5,014 nucleotides of DNA from Holosporales bacterium (lineage in GTDB: Bacteria; Pseudomonadota; Alphaproteobacteria; RUG11792), in contig JAISBC010000046.1 of NCBI GenBank assembly GCA_031266385.1, forward strand, positions 1 to 5,014, written 5' to 3'. The notes beneath the pieces were generated by a model that made no database searches, had not been told where the DNA came from, and saw only the letters and a program-made list of their open reading frames with translations. The position numbers were made by a program, and so were the translations under genes. This document shows, in pieces, positions 1 through 5,014 of this stretch. Positions within the stretch are counted from its first letter, which is position 1; each line of letters starts with the position of its first letter.

Positions 1-2
1 TG

Positions 3-191
3 TCTGAAACGTTGACGATACTACCTGATGAAATGCTCACGATTTATGTCTCTGGCCAAACAACTTTAGGAGCATTTTATAAGTTTTCTTCGCATAAGCA
101 AGACATGTGGGGTGCTAAGCTGGTATACTTAAAGACTGTTGCATTATTTCGTAAAATCTATTACTGTCTCTTATCGAGGATTTTGTCGTAG
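3..191 (+). CDS. 3' end of an unrecognised protein-coding gene (partial)
   Basis: The frame beginning at base 3 is open for 62 codons and stops at TAG 189-191. The gene would begin before the window. The visible C-terminus is rich in aromatic and basic residues. Near its start is LPDEMLTIYVSG, and it ends in a basic, hydrophobic tail (VALFRKIYYCLLSRILS). I recognise no family or motif. The stop lies 17 bases before the ATG of the ChpT-like gene on the same strand, so co-transcription is plausible. An open run of this length can occur by chance, and the other two + frames stop within the first 15 bases. An internal ATG at 33 could instead start a short 52-residue protein, but it has no clear ribosome binding site. 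Coding status is moderately likely; function is unknown. Confidence 0.5.
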   Translation, partial: SETLTILPDEMLTIYVSGQTTLGAFYKFSSHKQDMWGAKLVYLKTVALFRKIYYCLLSRILS

Positions 192-208
192 TTATCGACC
201 TTTTGGGT

Positions 209-793
209 ATGTCTCAATTAGCACTCGCGAAATTTACGGCCGCTAAAATCTGCCACGAATTGGCCAATCATTTAAGTGCCGTTCAGTTCGTATGTGAGGA
301 TTTGGTCGTGAGTTCCGACGAGACGAGGGAGCTACTCCGTAACGTACAATTGCTGTCCTTGACGCTCCGATTCTTCCGGAATATGTACGCCATTAGTGGG
401 CATACGGAAAATCTATCGGACATTATGCTCGATATAGCGTCATCGAAACGAATCATCGTGAAGGATGATGGCCTCATTCTGACCTCATCCGCTGCTGATC
501 ATAATCGTGAGAAGATTTTATGTGGAATCCTGTATATAGCCTCTAAATCCTGCAAACCGAAAGATGAAATCTTGATATCTAGCGAGAATGAAGTTGAGGT
601 CGTGATCAGCGTTAGAAACAGGGATAGAATGCTACCATCTGACATCGAAAACGCTTTTCGGATGGATGTCGAAGAAGATTCAGTGAACGTCTTCGCGGTC
701 TATCTGAAACACCTGGCCACATCGTGTGGACTATCGGTCGATGTCGAGCCCACCGACGAATGCCCCATAAGAATAAGGGTATGGAAGAAATAA
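209..793 (+). CDS. chpT: ChpT-like histidine phosphotransferase
   Basis: ChpT passes phosphate from the CckA hybrid kinase to CtrA and CpdR in the alphaproteobacterial cell-cycle phosphorelay and acts in the cytoplasm. This 194-residue protein has the family layout. An N-terminal helical-hairpin (DHp-like) region carries the H-box KICHELANHLSAVQ, with the probable phosphoacceptor at His16. A second-helix RFFR motif lies at residues 54-57, typical of the family. From about residue 85 on there is a degenerate ATPase-like domain (REKILCGILYIASKS region) with no visible ATP-binding G-box. Family members usually have His-Asp after the phosphoacceptor; here it is His-Glu. The protein is slightly short for the family, whose members run to just over 200 residues. 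ATG 209 is chosen over an in-frame TTG at 203. Neither has a well-spaced Shine-Dalgarno; a GAGGA at 176-180 is too distant. The end overlaps the likely trmB start. Assignment rests on motif recall, so a diverged paralogue is possible. Confidence 0.72.
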   Translation: MSQLALAKFTAAKICHELANHLSAVQFVCEDLVVSSDETRELLRNVQLLSLTLRFFRNMYAISGHTENLSDIMLDIASSKRIIVKDDGLILTSSAADHNREKILCGILYIASKSCKPKDEILISSENEVEVVISVRNRDRMLPSDIENAFRMDVEEDSVNVFAVYLKHLATSCGLSVDVEPTDECPIRIRVWKK

Positions 794-1467
794 AATATCG
801 TCCGAGTGTTGAGAAATTGTATGGAAGGGTTAAGAATCGAGCATTAACGCAGAGGCAGGCTGGGCTATTCGAAAGTTTGCTGCCATCTATTTCGATCGCA
901 TCTTTCGATCCGGAAATACTATCGGCTTACCAGAATATTTCATTGGAAATTGGATTCGGCAGTGGGGAACACTTATTTCAACTCGCCAGCACTAATCCCT
1001 CTAAATTATTCATAGGTTGCGAATTTTTTGTCAATGGAATCGCTTCTCTTTTATCGAAAATTGACGAAGCAGGAATTCGAAATATAAGAATATTTCAAGG
1101 AAATGCTCGAAAATTAATTCCAGAAATTCCTGATAATTTTCTCGAGTACGTGTTTTTACTGTTTCCGGATCCGTGGCCAAAAAGAAAGCATGTATACCGG
1201 AGGTTTGTACAGGAAAAAACAGTCCTCGAAATTTATAGGATATTACGAAATGGCGGCTTCTTCCGAATCGCGACCGATTGCTCGCAATACGCCGAGTGGG
1301 TGAGGAAAGTTCTCACCGCCCCAGTTCTCGCCGAGAAATTTGCGATCGAAAATATGGTAAATGATGAGTCCAGGCCTTCGGAATCAGACTGGCCAAAAAC
1401 GAGGTACGAGCAAAAATCCACGACAGAATGTACCTTTTTCTCAATCCAGCGCAATTCCTCCCAATAG
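781..1467 (+). CDS. trmB: tRNA (guanine-N7-)-methyltransferase TrmB
   Basis: TrmB uses S-adenosylmethionine to methylate N7 of guanine 46 in the variable loop of many tRNAs. From ATG 781 the protein is 228 residues, normal for the family. Visible motifs are the N-terminal LYGR (13-16); the SAM-binding motif LEIGFGSGEH (55-64); GCEFF (79-83), whose Glu81 would contact the ribose; GNA (107-109); the hallmark FPDPWPK (128-134) followed by a basic stretch; ATD (164-166); and the C-terminal TRYEQK (207-212). No key residue seems lost. ATG 781 places LYGR at the usual distance from the start and overlaps the ChpT-like gene by 13 bases. An AAGGG at 775-779 is unusually close to it. In-frame alternatives are ATG 760 and GTG 724, which would add 7 or 19 residues. 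The overlap suggests translational coupling with chpT. The identity is secure; the exact start is not. Confidence 0.95.
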   Translation: MEEIKYRPSVEKLYGRVKNRALTQRQAGLFESLLPSISIASFDPEILSAYQNISLEIGFGSGEHLFQLASTNPSKLFIGCEFFVNGIASLLSKIDEAGIRNIRIFQGNARKLIPEIPDNFLEYVFLLFPDPWPKRKHVYRRFVQEKTVLEIYRILRNGGFFRIATDCSQYAEWVRKVLTAPVLAEKFAIENMVNDESRPSESDWPKTRYEQKSTTECTFFSIQRNSSQ

Positions 1468-1533
1468 ACCCCCTCCCTAATTCTACACTATCCCCCTCTT
1501 TACTATCCTCTCCGCTTCTGTGCTCCGTGTCTC
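1468..1533. other. Pyrimidine-rich spacer between convergent genes
   Basis: These 66 bases separate the stop codons of trmB (+) and the prepilin-peptidase-like gene (-). About 80% of the + strand bases here are C or T, with C runs at 1469-1473 and 1492-1496. I find no stable inverted repeat followed by a T run on either strand, so a classical intrinsic terminator is not apparent although both transcripts should end near here. Termination may be Rho-dependent; a C-rich, G-poor + strand transcript would suit Rho loading. That is inference from composition only. Confidence 0.5.
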
Positions 1534-1989
1534 CTAGTAATAGATCTGATTGTGGGGGATTTGGAAGAAGTCTAATAGCTGTATCCTCGTGATTAATGCT
1601 GATATGAGAATAGCAGGGATAAATGGGATATGATTAGTTTCGTTAGATTTTTGGATAATTCCGATTAATATTCCAATCCATCCGCAGAGCATCAGAAATA
1701 TATGCCAATTATCGGAAGATATTATGAATGAGATCGCGAAGGTGGCGATGTAATCGGCTAATCCAAATGCAGATCGTTTGCGTATAAAACGGTAGATAAT
1801 ACCTATGATGACTAATATCACGAATGGCCAATAGCATGGAATATGACCAAATACTGTTCTCGAGCAACAACTAATCGTGAAAATTACCAGGACCAATAGA
1901 TTCACAGCTTGCCTAGAAAAATCCTGGATACAAAGAATGATCCCCGTCCCCACCATCAAAATATTCAGAATTATTTCAACAAATTGCAT
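1534..1989 (-). CDS. Minimal type IV prepilin peptidase-like membrane protein (A24 family)
   Basis: This 151-residue protein is strongly hydrophobic with about five or six membrane segments. Three stretches match the A24 aspartic peptidase core. IQDFSRQAVN (21-30) resembles the first catalytic-Asp motif (Asp23). FGLADY (75-80) resembles the second, GxGD (Asp79). IPFIPAILISALI (121-133) resembles the conserved IPFGPxLALG segment. Such enzymes cleave, at the inner membrane, leader peptides of pilin-like proteins. The N-terminal methyltransferase domain of PilD-type enzymes is absent, giving a size closer to the CpaA/TadV type. Departures from consensus are Ala-Val for Ile-Pro before Asn30 and Ala for Gly78 in GxGD, so activity is uncertain. 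ATG 1989 lies inside the end of lipA (19-base overlap). No Shine-Dalgarno is visible, suggesting coupling to lipA translation. No pilin or secretion ATPase gene is in the window. An unrelated small membrane protein remains possible. Confidence 0.6.
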   Translation of the reverse strand: MQFVEIILNILMVGTGIILCIQDFSRQAVNLLVLVIFTISCCSRTVFGHIPCYWPFVILVIIGIIYRFIRKRSAFGLADYIATFAISFIISSDNWHIFLMLCGWIGILIGIIQKSNETNHIPFIPAILISALITRIQLLDFFQIPHNQIYY

Positions 1990-2834
1990 ACCGATTGGAA
2001 CGATTCTCGAGCTCTATAGGAAGAACGAACTAATGGCCCAGAACATACCAATTTGATTCCTCTTCGTTCTCCATAATCCTTATACTCCTCAAACTCGTCC
2101 GGCGAAACGAATCTCGCGACCGGATAGTGTAATTCTCGAGATGGGGATAGATATTGCCCGATCGTCATGATATCGACCCCGACCGCAGCTACCTCGTCTA
2201 TACATTCGAGAACGTCGCTCTTCAATTCCCCGATCCCCACCATTATTCCGGTCTTCGTAGTAACCATCCCGCGTAATTTTTCCAGGAAATTCATCGATAT
2301 TTCATAGCTGGATGGTTTTTTCTTAACGAGATGATGAAATTTTTTTACAATTTCCAGGTTATGAGCGAAAACGACTGGTTTTGCTTCTAAGATGATTGAT
2401 ATGGCGCTATCCATGCAATTCTGAAAGTCTGGAGTAAGCACCTCTACCTTTAATTCGAGGCCCAAATTGTGAAGGGCCATTATCACATCACTAAAATGTT
2501 GAGCCCCTCCATCAGGCAGATCGTCACGGGTCACCGAGGTCAGGACGACGTATTTTAGGCCGAGATCTCGGACTGCCTGAGCTATTTTTTCTGGTTCATC
2601 CTGATCGAGAGGCTGTGGCCTCCCGTTTTTAATATCGCAAAAACCACAGTTTCGTGTGCAGAACTCACCCATTATCAGGAATGTGGCGGTCCTATTGGCC
2701 CAGCACTCATTCAGATTCGGACACGAAGCATCCTCGCAGACGGTCCTTACAGCATTTTCCTTGACGACTCGTAGAGTATCGTTAAACTTAGGTTGGTCAT
2801 GAATCCTAATTCGCAGCCAGCTGGGACGTTCCAT
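1971..2834 (-). CDS. lipA: Lipoyl synthase LipA
   Basis: LipA is a radical-SAM enzyme that inserts two sulfur atoms into protein-bound octanoyl groups, completing the lipoyl cofactor of pyruvate and 2-oxoglutarate dehydrogenases and the glycine cleavage system. The 287-residue product has Cys33, Cys38 and Cys44 (CX4CX5C), which bind the sacrificial auxiliary 4Fe-4S cluster. Cys59, Cys63 and Cys66 (CTRNCGFC) bind the radical-SAM cluster. The C-terminal RSSY at 270-273 supplies the serine ligand of the auxiliary cluster. Other family segments are RPSWLR (3-8), LTSVTRDDLPDGGA (98-111), FAHNLE (156-161) and TGIMVGIGE (195-203). The start at 2834 puts RPSWLR at the N-terminus as in relatives and has GGGTGA at 2848-2843, eight bases upstream. 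The open frame extends to 2924, but only within the PBP gene. The N-terminus is short compared with the roughly 320-residue E. coli protein. One base separates it from the PBP stop. No lipB is in the window. Confidence 0.96.
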   Translation of the reverse strand: MERPSWLRIRIHDQPKFNDTLRVVKENAVRTVCEDASCPNLNECWANRTATFLIMGEFCTRNCGFCDIKNGRPQPLDQDEPEKIAQAVRDLGLKYVVLTSVTRDDLPDGGAQHFSDVIMALHNLGLELKVEVLTPDFQNCMDSAISIILEAKPVVFAHNLEIVKKFHHLVKKKPSSYEISMNFLEKLRGMVTTKTGIMVGIGELKSDVLECIDEVAAVGVDIMTIGQYLSPSRELHYPVARFVSPDEFEEYKDYGERRGIKLVCSGPLVRSSYRARESFQSVCNLLK

Positions 2835-2835
2835 G

Positions 2836-4764
2836 CTATATATCACCCAGAAGATTTCCGAGGCTTTTCGATGGCGACTCCTGAGATTTATCGTAGATTT
2901 CCCCGATGACCGTCTCATTGTCAACCGGCTGAGACGGGTTTAATACGTTATTCAGGATGCGGGCGATGACCCTCGTTGGAATCCTGCCACCGGTTGAATT
3001 TGGGGCCATCCTTACGTTATGTGTATCATTTCCTAGCCAAACGCCAAACGAAAATCCAGATTCTTTGTTCTTCGCAGGATTATAGAATCCGATGAACCAG
3101 GCATCAGAATCTTCGTTGGTTCCCGTCTTTCCATAGACATCATTATTTACCTTAGCCGCGCGCCCGCTCCCATTCTGTACGACAGAATGTAAAAGGGCCT
3201 GGCACCCACGGAGAAGTTCATTATCCAGTATGGGTTTCATTCTTTCCTTTTTCCTTTGATATAAAATTTTTCCATCTTTCGTTCGAATTTCAGTGATACA
3301 ATATGGCCAGATGGGCATTCCATCCATGAAGGATGTATAGGCGGCCGTCAGATCCTTGAGGGTCAACGGAGTCGTCCCGAGGGCGACACTAAGATCGTGC
3401 GTCGAGACGTCATAGATACCGAGTTTCTTCGCGAAATTAGCGATTCTTTTTAGCCCGACTGATTGAGCAAGCCTGACACTAACGGAATTTACCGAGTGGG
3501 TAAATCCAGTTAGAACTGAGATTTGTCCACGTGATTTCCATTTATAGTTACTTGGGCTCCAGCCGCCAACTGAAACGGGAGTATCCTGAATCATATCGTC
3601 GAGTTGATAGCCGTATTCCAGGGCCGCCCCATAGACGAAAATTTTGAAGGCAGATCCGGGCATCCGGACGGCCTGGGTCGCCCTGTTAAATTGGGTCGTC
3701 GTATAGTTGGCTCCACCGACGATCGAGATGATTGCCCCATCTCTGCTCATACATATGAACGAAGACTGTGAGAATTTGTAATTCTCTCCTTCAGTTCTGA
3801 GATAGAATTCGATGGACTCTTCCGCTGCCTTTTGGATGTCCTCGTTAAAAGTAGTGACGATTATGATATCATCTTCTATATCTCCGAGTATTTTCTTTGC
3901 CTGTTCATAAACATAATCGCAATAATACATATATCCTTTATTCGATTTGTTATCATGCTCGAAGGCGGCCTCAGCCTGTTGTTTTTCGATTTCTGAGGCG
4001 CTCTTGACGAATCCTTGCTCCTCCATCGCCTTGAGGACGATCATGGCCCTTTCGTGCGCATAATTTGGATGATTAGAGGGGCTATATTTAGATGGAGCCT
4101 TTAAAAGGCCAGCTAATATCGCTGACTCGAAAATACTCAAATTCTTGGCAGATTTATCGAAATACTTCCTCGAGGCGGCATCGATTCCATATGTACCGGC
4201 CCCGAAATAGACTCGATTCAAATACATCATTAGAATATCGGATTTTGTAAATTTATGTTCGAGCCACATCGCTAGGAGCAATTCCTTTATCTTTCGAGAA
4301 ATCGATCGATCATAATGAGTAACAACCCCCTCACCGATCAGAATATTTTTCGCGAGCTGCTGAGTAATGGTCGATCCTCCCTGAACGACTTTACCGGATA
4401 TGTAGTTTCTATATGCCGCCCTTACGAATCCTATAAAATCGATTCCAAAATGCTGGAAAAATCTTTTATCTTCGACGGCCATGAAGGCCGCGATGACATG
4501 TTTTGGGAGCTCCGAAATACTGATTACATCTTCGTATAGATCTCCGTATGAGCCGATTATTTTTCCGTCGTAAGTTTGGATCGTCACGGAAGGATTGCGG
4601 ATTTCGGTCTTCAGATTTTTCAGGTCAGGCAGCCCACTTGAAAAATACAATAAAACACAGAATACGGCGACGAATCCGAAAATCGCCGAGTAAAAAAAGT
4701 ATCTAAAAAAAATACCGAAAAAAGAACGCCGCTTCCGCCGCCTCTTCGTAAAAGATTTGCTCAT
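2836..4764 (-). CDS. Class A penicillin-binding protein (PBP1A family), bifunctional transglycosylase/transpeptidase
   Basis: This inner-membrane enzyme polymerises lipid II into glycan strands and crosslinks the peptides in the periplasm. The 642 residues show a basic cytoplasmic tail (KRRRKRR, 7-13) and one membrane anchor (about 14-43). A GT51 domain follows: AVEDKRFFQHFG with catalytic Glu98, GGSTITQQLAKN (129-140), RKIKE with Glu161, and ILMMYLNRVYFG (177-188). The transpeptidase domain has SAFK (nucleophile Ser371, Lys374), SVN (424-426) and KTG (546-548). All catalytic residues are present. Only about 70 residues link the two domains, so the OB-like insert of large proteobacterial PBP1A proteins (about 800 residues or more) seems missing. 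The Asn- and Ser-rich tail after about 610 has no recognised motif. ATG 4764 has a modest GGCGGA eight bases upstream (4778-4773). It heads a tight - strand cluster with lipA and the A24-like gene. It is mrcA/ponA-like; I do not commit to a symbol. Confidence 0.95.
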   Translation of the reverse strand: MSKSFTKRRRKRRSFFGIFFRYFFYSAIFGFVAVFCVLLYFSSGLPDLKNLKTEIRNPSVTIQTYDGKIIGSYGDLYEDVISISELPKHVIAAFMAVEDKRFFQHFGIDFIGFVRAAYRNYISGKVVQGGSTITQQLAKNILIGEGVVTHYDRSISRKIKELLLAMWLEHKFTKSDILMMYLNRVYFGAGTYGIDAASRKYFDKSAKNLSIFESAILAGLLKAPSKYSPSNHPNYAHERAMIVLKAMEEQGFVKSASEIEKQQAEAAFEHDNKSNKGYMYYCDYVYEQAKKILGDIEDDIIIVTTFNEDIQKAAEESIEFYLRTEGENYKFSQSSFICMSRDGAIISIVGGANYTTTQFNRATQAVRMPGSAFKIFVYGAALEYGYQLDDMIQDTPVSVGGWSPSNYKWKSRGQISVLTGFTHSVNSVSVRLAQSVGLKRIANFAKKLGIYDVSTHDLSVALGTTPLTLKDLTAAYTSFMDGMPIWPYCITEIRTKDGKILYQRKKERMKPILDNELLRGCQALLHSVVQNGSGRAAKVNNDVYGKTGTNEDSDAWFIGFYNPAKNKESGFSFGVWLGNDTHNVRMAPNSTGGRIPTRVIARILNNVLNPSQPVDNETVIGEIYDKSQESPSKSLGNLLGDI

Positions 4765-4802
4765 TCATTCGGTCCGCCGATACTAACGGGATTAGTTTAG
4801 CA

Positions 4803-4832
4803 ATTAGAGATAGATTCTCATAGCAAAATCAA
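4803..4832 (-). promoter_or_regulatory. Weak candidate sigma70-type promoter for the PBP-lipA cluster
   Basis: On the - strand a TTGATT (4832-4827) is followed after 18 bases by TCTAAT (4808-4803). The -10 candidate matches five of six consensus bases and the -35 four of six. The pair lies about 38 bases upstream of ATG 4764, giving a short leader. It is the best match I found upstream of this cluster, but alphaproteobacterial promoters are variable and such matches arise by chance in AT-rich spacers. Confidence 0.3.
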
Positions 4833-4912
4833 AATGTAATAGACCTTCTCGTATCCGAGCCATATGCTCTACCAACCGTACGATTATCGATGATCCATAG
4901 GCTTCTGACTGC

Positions 4913-4951
4913 AAAAAACGAATCTATCATTCCAATAAGGTCTATCGATTC
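4913..4951 (-). terminator. Weak terminator-like stem and T run on the - strand
   Basis: On the - strand GAATC (4951-4947) can pair with GATTC (4924-4920) around a 22-base loop. A G and then six T (4918-4913) follow. The position would suit a terminator for a - strand gene entering from the right edge. The stem is only five pairs plus one possible wobble, with a large loop, so it is well below a typical intrinsic terminator. Confidence 0.2.
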
Positions 4952-4956
4952 AGCTT

Positions 4957-5014
4957 ATGAACCCTCCAAGAGGGAGAACTGTACATGCTCTCCTGGAGCT
5001 CGATGCAACTCTAC
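4957..5014. other. Edge sequence open in several frames; neighbouring gene start or end unresolved
   Basis: Two + strand starts stay open to the window end. ATG 4957 (beginning MNPPRGRTV) has no well-spaced ribosome binding site. ATG 4985 (beginning MLSWSSMQLY) is preceded by AGGGAG at 4971-4976 with eight bases of spacing. On the - strand one frame entering from the edge ends at TAA 4957-4955 and another at TGA 4952-4950. None of these short peptides matches a family I recognise, so strand and frame cannot be chosen from this window alone. If the + strand reading is right, the gene is divergent from the PBP gene. Confidence 0.3.
4964..4998. repeat. Imperfect inverted repeat (hairpin)
   Basis: CTCCAAGAGGG (4964-4974) pairs with CTCTCCTGGAG (4988-4998): five pairs, one A-C mismatch, then five pairs including one G-T wobble. 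The loop is 13 bases and contains the palindrome TGTACA (4980-4985). No T run follows on either strand, so it is not an obvious intrinsic terminator. It could be a structured leader, a protein-binding site, or coincidence within coding sequence. The left arm overlaps the AGGGAG that would serve ATG 4985. Confidence 0.4.

Larger units (their letters stand above)
4765..4956. other. Intergenic region upstream of the PBP gene
   Basis: No convincing coding frame was found in these roughly 190 bases. They contain the PBP leader, the candidate promoter, a T run on the - strand at 4918-4913, and two short inverted repeats: ATAGACCTT at 4839-4847 against AAGGTCTAT at 4937-4945, and ATAGATT at 4810-4816 against AATCTAT at 4921-4927. 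The two pairs interleave rather than nest. No tRNA or recognised small RNA was identified. Confidence 0.45.

Noticed and set aside
203..208. TTG start for the ChpT-like gene
   Set aside because: It adds only two residues and has no better ribosome binding site than the ATG at 209.
283..477. 64-codon open frame on the - strand
   Set aside because: Antisense to the ChpT-like gene, with no recognisable product; explained as a shadow of that frame.
1233..1454. 73-codon open frame on the - strand
   Set aside because: Antisense to the conserved C-terminal part of trmB, with no recognisable product.
2835..2924. Longer lipA with a start near 2924
   Set aside because: The extra 30 residues lie wholly within the PBP coding sequence and are not family-like. 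The RPSWLR motif and GGGTGA site support 2834.
4315..4539. 74-codon open frame on the + strand
   Set aside because: Antisense to the conserved GT51 domain of the PBP gene, with no ribosome binding site or recognisable product.
4857..4880. tRNA D-arm-like GGTTGGTAGAGC on the - strand
   Set aside because: No matching D-stem partner, anticodon arm, T-arm motif (GGTTCGA) or acceptor pairing is found around it.
1..5014. CRISPR array, insertion sequence, phage, toxin-antitoxin or defence system
   Set aside because: No regularly spaced repeats, transposase or integrase motifs, target-site duplications or defence-gene motifs are visible; the recognised genes are core housekeeping or regulatory functions.

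Overview
The window is a densely packed bacterial chromosome segment with base composition somewhat below 50% GC by eye. It most likely comes from an alphaproteobacterium. The main clue is a ChpT-like histidine phosphotransferase, a family largely confined to Alphaproteobacteria. The short spacers, gene overlaps and compact proteins would fit a reduced, host-associated lineage such as Holosporales-type endosymbionts. That placement is inference, since no rRNA or tRNA is present to anchor it.

Layout. The left half is read on the + strand. It holds the 3' end of an unrecognised gene (to 191), a ChpT-like phosphotransferase (209-793) and trmB, the tRNA guanine-N7 methyltransferase (start most likely 781, end 1467), which overlaps chpT. 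The right half is read on the - strand. A bifunctional class A penicillin-binding protein (4764-2836) is followed one base later by lipA (2834-1971), whose end overlaps a small membrane protein resembling a minimal type IV prepilin peptidase (1989-1534). The two units converge on a 66-base pyrimidine-rich spacer (1468-1533) with no obvious hairpin terminator.

The right edge (4765-5014) is a presumed upstream region of the PBP gene. It has a weak -35/-10 candidate at 4832-4803, a weak stem followed by six T on the - strand, and an imperfect hairpin at 4964-4998. The last 60 bases are open in several frames on both strands, so the neighbouring gene cannot be assigned.

How the genes work together. 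Each has an independent housekeeping or regulatory role: phosphorelay (ChpT), tRNA modification (TrmB), peptidoglycan synthesis (PBP), lipoate biosynthesis (LipA) and possibly prepilin processing (A24-like). The - strand trio is arranged like a translationally coupled operon, although the functions do not form one pathway. I see no convincing new multi-gene system. The most noteworthy items are the orphan minimal prepilin-peptidase-like protein, the diverged ChpT, and the unassigned edge sequences.
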